Positions 1-9,350 of a stretch of DNA of 64,000 nucleotides are shown in pieces. The stretch comes from J029 sp964482495 (GTDB lineage: Bacteria; Planctomycetota; UBA1135). Positions within the stretch are counted from its first letter, which is position 1. Every line of letters starts with the position of its first letter. The stretch spans positions 3,282 to 67,281 of the forward strand of contig CAYZXS010000019.1 in NCBI GenBank assembly GCA_964482495.1. The letters run 5' to 3'. The translations under genes were made by a program, and so were the position numbers. A model generated the notes under the pieces. The model worked only from the letters and a program-made list of their open reading frames with translations. It was not told the origin of the DNA and did not search any database.

Positions 1-2
1 GC

Positions 3-2432
3 GAAGGCGGCATCTTCCGCTCCAGCGACCGGGGCGAGACCTGGCAGAAGCAGAGCTCGAAGATGAGCTCCAGCCCGCAGTACTACAACGAGCTGGTCTG
101 CGACCCGGCGGACGTCGACAAGGTCTACATGCTCGACACCTTCCTGCAGGTGACCCGCGACGGCGGCAAGACCTGGTCGCGGGTGGAGCGCAAGGACCGC
201 CATGTCGATGACCACGCGCTGTGGATCAACCCGGCCAACACCGACCACCTACTGGTCGGCTGCGACGGCGGCGTCTACGAGTCCTGGGACGCCGGCGCGG
301 CCTGGGAGTTCAAGGCCAACATGGTGCTGGGGCAGTACTACCGCGTCAGCGTCGACGACACCGAGCCCTTCTACCACGTCTACGGCGGCACCCAGGACAA
401 CAACTCCCAGGGCGGGCCGTCGCGCACGACCTCGCGCGCCGGCATCACCAACGAGGACTGGTACGTGACCGTCGGCGGCGACGGCTACGAGGCCCTGGCC
501 GAGCCGGGCAACCCGGACATCGTCTACACCATGTGGCAGTACGGCGGCCTGGTGCGCTACGACAAGAAGAGCCGCGAGGCGGTGGACATCAAGCCGCGCG
601 AGGCCCCCGGCGAGCCGCCGGTGAAGTGGAACTGGGACTCGCCGCTGATCGTCAGCCCGCACTCCCCCACCCGGCTCTACTTCGCTGCCAACGTGCTGTT
701 CCGCAGCGACGACCGCGGCGACTCCTGGACCCAGGTCAGCCCCGACCTGACCCGCCAGCTCGACCGCAACCAGCTCGAGGTCATGGGCCGCGTCTGGGGC
801 GTCGACACGGTGTCGAAGAACCGCTCGACCAGCTTCTACGGCAACATCGTGTCGCTGAGCGAGTCGCGCCTGGTCGAGGGCCTGCTCTACGTCGGCACCG
901 ACGACGGCCTGGTGCAGGTCTCCGAGGACGGCGGCGGCAGCTGGCGCGCGGTCGACGCCTTCCCCGGCGTGCCCGAGCTGAGCTACGTCAGCCGGCTGGA
1001 GGCCTCGAAGCACGACCCGGACACGGTCTACCTGGCCTTCTCCAACCACAAGATGGGCGACTTCAAGCCCTACCTGCTGGTCAGCGAGGACCGCGGCCGG
1101 ACGTGGGCGTCGATCGCCGGCGACCTGCCCGAGCGCGAGATCGTCTGGTCGCTGGGCGAGGACGCCGAGAAGCCGGGCATGCTCTTCGCCGGCACCGAGT
1201 TCGGGGTCTACTTCAGCCCCGACCGCGGCGGCCGCTGGATCCGCATGAAGAGCGGCCTGCCGACCATCGCCGTGCGGGACCTGGACATCCAGGAGCGCGA
1301 GGGCGACCTGGTGCTCGGCACCTTCGGCCGCAGCTTCTACGTGCTCGATGACTACCAGGCGCTGCGCCACATGAGCGAGGAGTCGCTGGCGGCGCCGCAG
1401 CTCTACCCGGTGCGCGACGCCCTGCTCTACATCGAGACCAGCCGCCTCGGCGGCCGCAAGGGCCGCGGCTCGCAGGGCGCCGCCTTCTACACCGCGCCCA
1501 ACCCGCCCTTCGGCGCCCTGATCAGCTACTGGCTGCCGGAGAAGGTCCAGTCGCGCCAAGAGGCCAGGCGCAAGGCGGAGAAGGAGCTCGACAAGGAAGG
1601 CGCCGACGTCCCCTACCCCTCCTGGGAGGAGCTGCGGGCCGAGGACCTGGAGACCAAGCCGGCGGTGGTGCTGACCATCCGCGATGAGACCGGCGCGATC
1701 GTGCGCCGCATCACCGGTCCGCGGGGCAAGGGTCTGCACCGCGTCTCCTGGAACCTGCGCTGGCCGAGCTCGAACCCGATCTCGCTGGCGAAGAAGGAGC
1801 TGAACCCTTGGGAGGACCCGGCGCGCGGCCCGCTGGCCCTGCCCGGCCGCTACACCGTCAGCCTCTCCAAGCTGGTCGACGGCGAGTTCTCGGAGCTGGC
1901 CGGCCCGCAGACCATCGAGGTCGTGCCCCTCGGCATCGCCTCGCTGCCGGCGGCCGACCGCGCCGAGGCCTACGCCTTCCAGCAGAAGGTGGCGCGGCTG
2001 CACCGGGCCATCGGCGGCGCGCAGCGGGCGATCGGCGAGATCGACACCCGCCTCAAGCACTGCCGCAAGGCGGCGCTCGAGACCGCCGGCACCCACCCGC
2101 GCCTGGTGGCCGGGGTGGACCGCCTGCAGAAGCGGCTGGCGGCGCTCCGCACCCAACTCAACGGCGACACCACCATCAGCTCCCGCTCCGAGCCGGCGCC
2201 GATCTCGATCAGCAGCCGGGTCTCGAACATCGTCGGCAACCAGTGGAACACCACCTCGGCGCCGACCCAGACCGAGCGCGACGCCTACCGCTACGCCGGC
2301 GAGGCCTTCGGCGGCCTGCTGGAACAGCTCCGCGTCCTGGCCGAGAAGGACCTGAAGGGCCTGGAGACCCGGCTCGAGGCCGCCGGCGCCCCCTGGACCC
2401 CTGGGCGGATCCCCTCATGGGAGATCGAATGA
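3..2432 (+). CDS. BNR/VPS10-like beta-propeller protein, 5' partial
   Basis: The frame is already open at the window edge, so the N-terminus and any signal peptide lie upstream; 809 codons are visible. The first two thirds are propeller blades with recurring Asp-box motifs (SDDRGDSW, SEDRGRTW, SPDRGGRW, TRDGGKTW). The strand ending in SFYVLDD closes the propeller. A beta-sandwich follows (VLTIRDETGAIVRRI, then HRVSWNLRW), then a helical tail. This is the architecture of the large secreted sortilin/BNR 'glycosyl hydrolase-like' proteins of Planctomycetota and Acidobacteriota; the name reflects fold, and no catalytic activity is evident. It is clearly paralogous to the leftward gene at 4078-7944 (shared NDGGVYE/CDGGVYES and YGG-QDN blocks). 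The stop is followed by a 99-base gap before the next gene. Confidence 0.85.
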   Translation, partial: EGGIFRSSDRGETWQKQSSKMSSSPQYYNELVCDPADVDKVYMLDTFLQVTRDGGKTWSRVERKDRHVDDHALWINPANTDHLLVGCDGGVYESWDAGAAWEFKANMVLGQYYRVSVDDTEPFYHVYGGTQDNNSQGGPSRTTSRAGITNEDWYVTVGGDGYEALAEPGNPDIVYTMWQYGGLVRYDKKSREAVDIKPREAPGEPPVKWNWDSPLIVSPHSPTRLYFAANVLFRSDDRGDSWTQVSPDLTRQLDRNQLEVMGRVWGVDTVSKNRSTSFYGNIVSLSESRLVEGLLYVGTDDGLVQVSEDGGGSWRAVDAFPGVPELSYVSRLEASKHDPDTVYLAFSNHKMGDFKPYLLVSEDRGRTWASIAGDLPEREIVWSLGEDAEKPGMLFAGTEFGVYFSPDRGGRWIRMKSGLPTIAVRDLDIQEREGDLVLGTFGRSFYVLDDYQALRHMSEESLAAPQLYPVRDALLYIETSRLGGRKGRGSQGAAFYTAPNPPFGALISYWLPEKVQSRQEARRKAEKELDKEGADVPYPSWEELRAEDLETKPAVVLTIRDETGAIVRRITGPRGKGLHRVSWNLRWPSSNPISLAKKELNPWEDPARGPLALPGRYTVSLSKLVDGEFSELAGPQTIEVVPLGIASLPAADRAEAYAFQQKVARLHRAIGGAQRAIGEIDTRLKHCRKAALETAGTHPRLVAGVDRLQKRLAALRTQLNGDTTISSRSEPAPISISSRVSNIVGNQWNTTSAPTQTERDAYRYAGEAFGGLLEQLRVLAEKDLKGLETRLEAAGAPWTPGRIPSWEIE

Positions 2433-2519
2433 GGCCCTGAGGCGCCGCCCCGGCCCCGCCGAGGGCCGATCCCCCACCATTCGAGGGGCTTCGCCGTAGC
2501 GGTGGAGCCCCTCGTCCCC

Positions 2520-2525
2520 CAGAAT
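2520..2525 (+). promoter_or_regulatory. -10-like hexamer CAGAAT, leaderless start
   Basis: CAGAAT ends 6 nt before the ATG at 2532, so transcription would begin at or next to the start codon. No Shine-Dalgarno sequence and no recognisable -35 box are present. It matches the spacing seen at seven other genes in this window. Confidence 0.4.
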
Positions 2526-2531
2526 GACCCC

Positions 2532-3458
2532 ATGAGCCAATCCCCCACCCTCATCGCCGGCGCGCTGCTGGCCGCACTGGCCACCGCCGCGCCCGCCGCG
2601 GCCCAGGACGCCGCGGCCATGCAGGCGAAGTACGAGAAGAAGCTCCAGGCCGAGTTCATCGAGCACGGCGGCTGGATCATCGACTTCGACGAAGCCAAGG
2701 AGAAGGCCAAGGCCGAGGACAAGCTGATCTTCGCCTACTTCTCGCGCAGCTACGCGCCGTGAGGCCCGTGCACGGCCCTGGAGAACGGTCCGTTCTCCTC
2801 CAAGAAGTTCCCCGCCTTCGCCGAGACCGTCGTCCCCTTCCTCAGCATCGCCACCCGCATCCCGGGACGGAAATACGACAACCTGCTCGGTGAATACGGC
2901 GGAACCGGCTTCCCGACCCTGATGATCCTCGACGCTGACGGGCGCAAGATCCTGCGCCCCGGCCGCAGCCAGGGCGAATTCGAGAAGGGACGCGACCAGG
3001 CCCTGGAGTTCCTGGCCACCCTGAAGGAGGCCGAGACCGGCGACGAGAAGGCCAAGATCAAGGCCTTCAAGATGAAGCTGGAGCTGGAGTGGCTGAGCCT
3101 CGAGGAGGCCCGCGCCGAGCTGGCGACCTTCAAGAAGGTCTCGAGCAAGGACCGCAAGGCCATCGACCTGCTCCTGGTCGAGACCGAGGTCCGCGACCTG
3201 GCCAAGGAGGCCGGCAAGGACCTGGCCAAGCGCCGCCAGGCCGGCGCCCGCTGCGCCGAGCTCTGGGCCGAGAAGCAGCAGCCCGAGGACGTCTACCGGC
3301 TGATCGAGTTCTGGGGCCTGCTCGCCGACCACTGCGAGGCCCAACGGGACAAGAAGCTGATGAAGAAGGTGGTCAAGGCCGCCGACAAGACCGTCAAGAA
3401 GAACCCGCGCGGGCGCCAGCTCGTGAAGGACCTGGAGCAGCGCTACAAGAACATGTAG
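2532..3458 (+). CDS. secreted thioredoxin-fold selenoprotein (UGPC) read through in-frame TGA
   Basis: The reading frame from ATG 2532 meets TGA at 2760-2762 and continues open in the same frame to TAG at 3458. Decoding TGA as selenocysteine gives a 308-residue protein with U77-G-P-C80, exactly replacing the first Cys of the thioredoxin CGPC motif (context FSRSYAP-U-GPCTALENGP). A signal peptide (residues 1-24, ending AAAQ) places it outside the cytoplasm. The cis-Pro region GTGFPTLMILD (about residues 127-137) supports a thioredoxin fold. The C-terminal half (about 160-308) is charged and helical, and I do not recognise it. A hairpin with a GGTCC loop follows the TGA at the distance known for bacterial SECIS elements. 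Probable role: thiol/selenol redox chemistry in the periplasm. The alternative is a pseudogene with one nonsense codon, which the precise motif position argues against. Confidence 0.8.
2780..2798 (+). promoter_or_regulatory. putative bacterial SECIS hairpin
   Basis: Perfect 7-bp stem (GGAGAAC 2780-2786 / GTTCTCC 2792-2798) with loop GGTCC. The loop begins 24 nt after the TGA at 2760-2762. Known bacterial SECIS elements are compact in-frame hairpins with a G in the first two loop positions, 16-37 nt after UGA, recognised by SelB. This hairpin fits all of these. It lies within the coding sequence. Confidence 0.65.
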
Positions 3459-3483
3459 ACCGGCGCGCGGGGACCCGCCACCG

Positions 3484-3510
3484 AGCGGGGCGGCCCGGGG
3501 CCGCCCCGCT
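3484..3510 (+). terminator. GC-rich hairpin terminator
   Basis: Perfect 11-bp stem (3484-3494 with 3500-3510) and 5-nt loop, 25 bases after the selenoprotein stop, followed by CTCTTCGT. The pyrimidine tail replaces a U-run, as in the other hairpin terminators here. Confidence 0.6.
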
Positions 3511-3548
3511 CTCTTCGTGCCCCGTTATCCTGTGCGGCCCGAAGCGCG

Positions 3549-4088
3549 ATGAGAGCCTCCCTCCTGAACCGAAAACTGCACCGCTGGGGCGCGATCCTGA
3601 TCGCCCTGCCCCTGCTCGCCGTGATCTGCTCCGGCATCCTCCTGCAGGTCAAGAAGCAGGTGGAGTGGGTCCAGCCCGGCACCGCCCGCGGCATCGGCGG
3701 CGACCCGGAGATCAGCCTGGCCCAGGTCCTGGAGGCCGCCAGCAGCGCCGGCAAGGGCATCGACACCTGGGAGGACGTCGACCGCCTCGACCTCCGGCCC
3801 GCCAAGGGCATCGTCAAGGTCCGCGGCAACAACCGGTGGGAGATCCAGGTCGACACCGCCACCGCCGAGGTCAAGAAGGTGGCCTTCCGCCGCTCCGACC
3901 TGATCGAGTCGATCCACGACGGCTCCTGGTTCTCCGAAGAGCTGAAGCTCTACCTGTTCCTGCCGTCCGCCGTGATCCTGTTCGTGCTCTGGTTCACCGG
4001 CATCTACCTCTGGTGGCTACCCCACGGCGCCAAGCGCCGCAAGCGCCGCCGCGCGGGCGAAGAGGGGGCAGGACCGGTCAGTAGATGA
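3549..4088 (+). CDS. PepSY-associated two-TM membrane protein
   Basis: 179 residues. Transmembrane segments at about 13-34 and 134-156 bracket a periplasmic domain of about 100 residues. The domain has a PepSY-like pattern (VDRLDLRPAKGIVKV, WEIQVDTATAEV). The end is very basic (AKRRKRRR). Similar short PepSY_TM proteins accompany iron or redox membrane systems, but there is no such partner here. TATCCT at 3526-3531 could be its -10 element. The last 11 bases overlap the 3' end of the convergent gene at 4078. The fold call is reasonable; the function is unknown. Confidence 0.7.
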   Translation: MRASLLNRKLHRWGAILIALPLLAVICSGILLQVKKQVEWVQPGTARGIGGDPEISLAQVLEAASSAGKGIDTWEDVDRLDLRPAKGIVKVRGNNRWEIQVDTATAEVKKVAFRRSDLIESIHDGSWFSEELKLYLFLPSAVILFVLWFTGIYLWWLPHGAKRRKRRRAGEEGAGPVSR

Positions 4089-7000
4089 GGCGCTCGGGGG
4101 CGGGCTCGCCGCCCTCCTCCTCGACCTCGAGGAAGTCGAAGCCCAGCTCCTCGTAGGGGAGCCAGGCGTCGTCGGGGGTGTTGGGGTCGAGCACGACCTC
4201 GAAGCGCTCGCGCCAGGTGGTGCCGTCGGCGCGCATGGCGACGACGTAGGTTCCCGGCTGGACCCGGGGCGCCCAGCGGCGGCGGGAGCCCTGCTCGGCG
4301 TCGCGGCGCAGGTCCCACCCGACCCGGTGCAGGCCCGGCTCGGTCGACACTTCGAGGTCGCGGAGCTTCTCGCCGGCCAGGTCCTCGATCCACAGCTCGA
4401 GGCCGCGCACGCGGCGGCCGACCGAGTAGTAGAGCTGGGCCGAGCGGCTCGGGTTCTCGCCGACGAATTCCCGCGGCGTGGTGCCGCGGCTCGGCTGCGA
4501 GCGCCACAGGATGACGTCGTTGGGCCGGTAGAGCATGGCCTGCGCCGCCACGGCGTCGGCGCTGAGCTGGCGCAGGGCGCTGATGTCGAGGATCCAAAGG
4601 CTGCGGCCGTGGGTGCCGGCGACGATCTCCTGGCGCTCCGGGTGGATCGCGAAGTCGTGCACCGCCACGGTCGGCAGGTCGGAGTTCAGGCTGGTCCAGC
4701 TGCCGCCGCCGTCGATGCTCGCCCAGGCGCCGAATTCGGTGCCGAGGAAGAGCAGGTCCTGGTTCGACGGGTCCTCGGTCAGGTTGCGCACCGAGCCAGC
4801 GTGGTCCGGCAGGTCGGCCCGCAGCGAGGCCCAGGTCTGGCCGTAGTCCTCGGAGACGAAGACGTAGGGCGCGTCGTCGTCCGAGCGGTGGCCATCGAAG
4901 GTGGCGTAGACGCGGCCGTCGGCGTGGGCCGAAGCCACCAGGGTGCTGACCCAGCGGCGGCCGGGCAGCAGCTCGGCGATGCGCTTCGGGCCGTTGGGGT
5001 CGGCGCTCGCCGCGGCGGTGGCGGCGGCCGGCTCCCGCGCGGCCTCGAAATCGAGCTCGAACATGCCGCCGCCGAAGCTGAGGCTGCCGGTCATCTTCTC
5101 GCCCTCGACCGTGGCGGTGGCGCTCAGGTCCCCCATCTCGGTGCTGGCGGTGAAGCTGAGCGCGCCGTCCTCGAACTTGCCGTTGTCGAGCTTGGCTTCG
5201 CCGATCTCGCTGTCCAGCGCGCCGGTGACGACGCCCTCGGCCAGCTTCAGGGTCAGCGAGAAGGCGCCTTCGCCTTCGCCCATGCCCTCGGCGTGGCCCT
5301 GGGCGTTCCAGAGGCCGGTGATCGCGTCCGGGTGACCGGCCGGGGCCGCCGGGGCCGGCTCCGGATCCTGGCCTCGCCGCCCGCCGCCCGCGCGGCCGCC
5401 GCGAGAACCGGCCGGCCGCTCGCCGGTCGGCCGCTCAGCGCCGAAGCCGCCGCGGCCACCGCGCCCGCCGCGGCCTCCCTCCCGGCCGCCGCGCATGGCG
5501 GCGATCTCGGCGCCGGTGACGACGCCGTCGCCGTCGGCGTCCATGCGATCGAGGAAGCCCGCCATCTGATCGGGCATCTCGGAGGCTTGGAGCTTGCCGT
5601 CCTTGTTGGCGTCGTACTCCTGCATGCGCTCGGGCAGAGCAGGCGCGCCGGCGCCGGCCGCCGCCTCGCTCGCCTCTTCGCCGCCCTCGGCCTCCTCAGC
5701 CGGCTCGGGGATCACCCACAGGTCGCTCCAGCTCTGGCCGCCATCGGTGGTGGCCCAGATGCCGCCGTCGTCGGTGCCGACGTAGAGCACGTCGGCGTCC
5801 CGCGACGACTCCGACAGCGCGGTGCCGCTGCCGCGGTCGGTGGCGCTGATCTCGGGCGAGATGGCCTGCGGGTTGCGGCCGCGGCTCAGCGACCGGAAGA
5901 CCTTGCTGCCGGCGCTGTAGTGGATGCGCGAGTTGTGGCTCGACAGCAGGAAGGGCGTGTTCCAGTTGAAGCGGTAGCGCTCGCCGCGCGGCGCTCGCGG
6001 CCGCGCCGACCCCCGCGCGCCGGTGCGCAGGTTCATGCTGCCCATGGCGCCGTTCTGGCTCTCCATGTAGAGCTGGTCGGGGTCCTCGTCGTCGACGCGG
6101 ACGAAGAAGCCGTCGCCGCCGCCGATCCGGAACCAGTCGGCGTTGATCGGGCCGCGGCCGGTGACGGAGCGGCTCGGGCCGCCCCAGGAGCCGTTGTCCT
6201 GCAGGCCGCCGTAGACGCGGTAGTCGAGCCGCGGACCGACCTCGACCCGGTAGAACTGGCCGATCGCCATCTGGTTGTGGTGGTCCCAGTTCTCCATCCG
6301 GTCCCAGGTCTCGTAGACGCCGCCGTCATTGCCGAGCACGATGTGGCGGCCGTCGGCGGGGTCGATCCACATGGCGTGGTGGTCGACGTGGACGCGGCCG
6401 TCGTGGCCGTCGCCGGTGAAGGTCTCGCCGCCGTCCGAGGACTTGTACAACGAGGTGCCGAGGACATAGAGGTAGTCGTTGTCGCTCGGGTCGACCCGGA
6501 TCTGGCTGTAGTACATCGGCCGCGGGTTGAGCGAGTTGATGCGGGTCCAGCTCAGGCCGGCGTCGTCCGAGCGGTAGATGCCGCCGTACTCGAAGCCGTC
6601 CGGGCCCTGCTGGTCCTGCGCGTTCTCGCGCTGGCCGCCCAGCCCGATGTGGAAGGGCCCCGGCTCCGGCGGCTCCTCCTCCTTCTCCTCGGCCTCGGCC
6701 ACCTCGGCCTCGGAGCCGGACGCCTCCTTGCCCTCGGCCGCGGCCTCGGTCTCGCCGTTGTCGTCGCCCTCTCCCTCGTCCTCGTTCTCCGACGGCCGGC
6801 GCGTGAAGCTGACCTCGACCTCGACCGTCTTGCGGTCGCGCGAGAGCTCGACCTGCACCGTCTCGCCGGCGAGGCGCTTGCGGATCTCCCGGGTCAGGTC
6901 GCCCCAGGAGTGGACCATGGTGTCCTCCACCCGCAGCACGATGTCGCCCTGCCGCAGCCCGGCTTCCTCGGCCGGGCCGTCTTCGGTGATCTCGGTCAGG

Positions 7001-7944
7001 CGGGCGCCGACCTCGGCGTCCTCGCCCTGCACGCCCATGTAAGCGGCGTCCTCGGGCTCCTGGGTGATGCGCTCGGACTCGACCACGGCGTAGACGACGT
7101 TGGCGTCGCCGGCGTACCAGTCGAGGCCGATGCGGCCGAGCTTGCCGGTCGGCAGTCCGGCGGTGACGCGGGTCCAGGTGGCGCCGCCGTCGGCGGTGCG
7201 CCACAAGCCGCTGCCCTCGCCCCACTTCTTGGCCGGGTCGTTGGTGTCGAAGCCGTCGCGCTGGCGCTCGTAGCTGGCGACCAGCAGCGTCTCGGGGTCG
7301 TCCGGCTTCATGCGCATGTCGATGACGCCGGTCTCCTCGCCGAGCTCCAGCACCTTCTCCCAGCTCTCGCCGCCGTCGCTGGTCTTGTAGAGGCCGCGCT
7401 CCGGGTTCGGGCCGTAGAGCCGGCCGAGCGCCCCGACGTAGACCACGTCCGCGTTCTCGGGGTGGATCAGGATCCGGCCGGTCTGGAAGCTGCGCTCCAG
7501 GCCCATGTGCTTCCAGGTCGCCCCGCCGTCCGAGGACTTGTAGACGCCGTTGCCCCAGGACACCGAATTGCGCGGGTTGTTCTCGCCGGTGCCGACCCAG
7601 ACGATGTCCGGGTTCGAGGGCGCCACGGTGACGTCGCCCAGCGCCACGGTGCGCTGGTCGTCGAACTGGTGCTCCCAGGTGACGCCGCCGTTGACCGTCT
7701 TGAGCAGGCCGCCGGAGGCGGTGGCCACCCACCACACCCGCGAGTCGGTCGGGTGGATGGCGAGGTCGACGATGCGGCCGCCCATGTTGGCGGGGCCGAC
7801 CGAGCGCCAGTCGAGGGCCTGGGCCCAGCTGTCGGGCAGGGTCCGGGCGGGCTCCTTGGCCTTCTGCTCCTGGGCGGAGAGGGCGGGAGTCAGCAGCGGC
7901 AGCAGCGCGAAGAGGGCGATTCGGGGGGAAAGGGGGATCCTCAT
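4078..7944 (-). CDS. secreted BNR/VPS10-like propeller protein with PDZ and EF-hand insertions
   Basis: 1288 residues from ATG at 7944, chosen because it opens a clean signal peptide (MRIPLSPRIALFALLPLLTP, cleavage near ALSAQ). Propeller blades with Asp-box motifs (SSDGGATW, TSDGGESW, TADGGATW, SEDYGQTW) run through most of the length. Three modules interrupt them. A PDZ domain lies at about 303-385 (GPAEEAGLRQGDIVLRVED). Two EF-hand loops lie at about 774-830 (DANKDGKLQASE and DADGDGVVTGAE). A beta domain with the pattern FSLTLKLAEGVVTG follows at about 880-970. A C-terminal beta-sandwich (ELWIEDLAGEKL, HRVGWDLRR) matches the paralog at the left edge. It is probably extracytoplasmic, Ca-binding and involved in protein contacts; no catalytic residues are assignable. 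Confidence 0.85.
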   Translation of the reverse strand: MRIPLSPRIALFALLPLLTPALSAQEQKAKEPARTLPDSWAQALDWRSVGPANMGGRIVDLAIHPTDSRVWWVATASGGLLKTVNGGVTWEHQFDDQRTVALGDVTVAPSNPDIVWVGTGENNPRNSVSWGNGVYKSSDGGATWKHMGLERSFQTGRILIHPENADVVYVGALGRLYGPNPERGLYKTSDGGESWEKVLELGEETGVIDMRMKPDDPETLLVASYERQRDGFDTNDPAKKWGEGSGLWRTADGGATWTRVTAGLPTGKLGRIGLDWYAGDANVVYAVVESERITQEPEDAAYMGVQGEDAEVGARLTEITEDGPAEEAGLRQGDIVLRVEDTMVHSWGDLTREIRKRLAGETVQVELSRDRKTVEVEVSFTRRPSENEDEGEGDDNGETEAAAEGKEASGSEAEVAEAEEKEEEPPEPGPFHIGLGGQRENAQDQQGPDGFEYGGIYRSDDAGLSWTRINSLNPRPMYYSQIRVDPSDNDYLYVLGTSLYKSSDGGETFTGDGHDGRVHVDHHAMWIDPADGRHIVLGNDGGVYETWDRMENWDHHNQMAIGQFYRVEVGPRLDYRVYGGLQDNGSWGGPSRSVTGRGPINADWFRIGGGDGFFVRVDDEDPDQLYMESQNGAMGSMNLRTGARGSARPRAPRGERYRFNWNTPFLLSSHNSRIHYSAGSKVFRSLSRGRNPQAISPEISATDRGSGTALSESSRDADVLYVGTDDGGIWATTDGGQSWSDLWVIPEPAEEAEGGEEASEAAAGAGAPALPERMQEYDANKDGKLQASEMPDQMAGFLDRMDADGDGVVTGAEIAAMRGGREGGRGGRGGRGGFGAERPTGERPAGSRGGRAGGGRRGQDPEPAPAAPAGHPDAITGLWNAQGHAEGMGEGEGAFSLTLKLAEGVVTGALDSEIGEAKLDNGKFEDGALSFTASTEMGDLSATATVEGEKMTGSLSFGGGMFELDFEAAREPAAATAAASADPNGPKRIAELLPGRRWVSTLVASAHADGRVYATFDGHRSDDDAPYVFVSEDYGQTWASLRADLPDHAGSVRNLTEDPSNQDLLFLGTEFGAWASIDGGGSWTSLNSDLPTVAVHDFAIHPERQEIVAGTHGRSLWILDISALRQLSADAVAAQAMLYRPNDVILWRSQPSRGTTPREFVGENPSRSAQLYYSVGRRVRGLELWIEDLAGEKLRDLEVSTEPGLHRVGWDLRRDAEQGSRRRWAPRVQPGTYVVAMRADGTTWRERFEVVLDPNTPDDAWLPYEELGFDFLEVEEEGGEPAPERLIY

Positions 7945-8012
7945 GGCGTCGTCGGGTGTGGGAGCTGGCTGGACGAGGCGCTCGCCGGACGAGCACCAGG
8001 GGGGGGAATTCG

Positions 8013-8018
8013 ATTCTA
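8013..8018 (-). promoter_or_regulatory. -10-like TAGAAT upstream of the propeller gene
   Basis: Reads TTTAGAAT on the minus strand, about 70 nt before the chosen ATG at 7944, in an otherwise GC-rich stretch. No clear -35 box is visible. Confidence 0.35.
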
Positions 8019-8164
8019 AACGCAAACTCCTACGGGGCCGGCCCCCAGGGGCTTGGAACTCCTTCTTCGGCGTTTCGGACTCTTGAAGAAAAGCCCCCGC
8101 AAGCTAGTTGAATCTGGTCCCCATGCACGGGGGCCTTCCGTTTCCCCGCTCTTTTGAGGCAGAC

Positions 8165-9298
8165 ATGACCGTGTCCGACAAAGTTGCCGACCTCGCAGGC
8201 CCTGGAATCAGCACCTACGAGGAGGTCGCCAAGATCCTCCCCACCGATTACGACCCGCTGCTCAGCCCGCGGGAGACCATGGAGGCGCTGTATCAGGCGA
8301 AACGCTCCATCGAAGACGGGCTGTGCCGGGAGCTGAACCTGATCATGGTCCAGGTCCCGCTGATCGTCAGCCGCGAGAGCGGCGTCAACGACATGCTCGA
8401 CCGCGACGGCTCGCGCACGCCGGTCGAGTTCCCCGCCGGCCTCGGCATCGACCCGCGCATCAACGCCCAGGTGGTGCAGGCGGCCACGAAGTGGAAGCGG
8501 GTGGCGCTGAAGACCTTCGGCTGCCAGCCGGGCCAGGGCATCAACACCGACATGCGCGCGGTGCGCAAGGACTACTTCCTCGACCACGACCACAGCTCGT
8601 ACGTCGACCAGTGGGACTGGGAGAAGGTCATCACCGAGGGCGAGCGCAACCTCGACTTCCTGACCACCACGGTCAAGGGCATCTGGAAGGTCTTCAAGGA
8701 GACCGAGCAGATGCTGCTCACGGAGTTCCCGAAGCTGCGCGACACCGAGGTGCCGGAGCTGCCCAACGAGCTGGTCTTCCTGCACGCCGAGGAGATCCTC
8801 GAGCGCTACCCGGACCTGCCGCGCAAGCAGCGCGAGACCGCCATCCTGCAGGACTTCCCGGCGGTCTTCATCTACGGCATCGGCTGGCCGCTGGCCGACG
8901 GCTACCCGCACGAGATGCGCGCCGCCGACTACGACGACTGGATCACGCCCGGGACCTCGGCGGCCGGCAAGCCGATCCACGGCCTCAACGGCGACATCCT
9001 GGTCTGGAACCACATCACCAAGCGCCGCCACGAGCTCAGCTCGATGGGCGTCCGGGTCACCAAGGAGACCCTGGTGCAGCAGATGGAGATGGCGGGGTTG
9101 GAGGAGGACCTGAAGCTCCCCTATCACCAGGCGATCTTGAACGACGAGATCCCGCTCAGCATCGGCGGCGGCATCGGCCAGTCGCGGGTGATGATGCTGC
9201 TGCTGCAGAAGGCCCACCTCGGCGAGGTCAGCGTCACGATCTGGCCCGACCAGCTGAAGCAGATCTGCGCCGAGCGCAATATCCACGTGCTCGAATAA
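8165..9298 (+). CDS. asnA: aspartate--ammonia ligase
   Basis: Makes asparagine from aspartate, ammonia and ATP in the cytoplasm. The protein (377 aa) has the AsnA class II synthetase-like core: SVYVDQWDWE-type block (SSYVDQWDWEKVI), YDDW, GLNGDILVWN, ELSSMGVRV and the ATP-site motif IGGGIGQSR. It carries about 45 more N-terminal residues than E. coli AsnA (about 330 aa). ATG 8165 is preferred because GAGG (8156-8159) sits 5 nt upstream; an in-frame ATG at 8123 and a TTG at 8108 are alternatives with poorer spacing. It is monocistronic, with a hairpin terminator just downstream. Confidence 0.93.
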   Translation: MTVSDKVADLAGPGISTYEEVAKILPTDYDPLLSPRETMEALYQAKRSIEDGLCRELNLIMVQVPLIVSRESGVNDMLDRDGSRTPVEFPAGLGIDPRINAQVVQAATKWKRVALKTFGCQPGQGINTDMRAVRKDYFLDHDHSSYVDQWDWEKVITEGERNLDFLTTTVKGIWKVFKETEQMLLTEFPKLRDTEVPELPNELVFLHAEEILERYPDLPRKQRETAILQDFPAVFIYGIGWPLADGYPHEMRAADYDDWITPGTSAAGKPIHGLNGDILVWNHITKRRHELSSMGVRVTKETLVQQMEMAGLEEDLKLPYHQAILNDEIPLSIGGGIGQSRVMMLLLQKAHLGEVSVTIWPDQLKQICAERNIHVLE

Positions 9299-9320
9299 TT
9301 GAACGACCCTTTGTGAGAAG

Positions 9321-9350
9321 CGGGCGGCGTCGGTTCCCCGGCGCCGCCCG
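9321..9350 (+). terminator. hairpin terminator after asnA
   Basis: 9-bp stem CGGGCGGCG (9321-9329) / CGCCGCCCG (9342-9350), 12-nt loop, followed by TATTCCTTCC. It begins 22 bases after the asnA stop. The rest of the 9299-9520 gap holds nothing else I can identify. Confidence 0.6.

Noticed and set aside
4327..8019. 1230-codon open frame on the plus strand opposite the propeller gene
   Set aside because: Composition is Ala/Arg/Gly/Val-rich with no signal peptide or domain; it is the antisense shadow expected when GC-rich codons leave few stops. The minus-strand product has clear domains.
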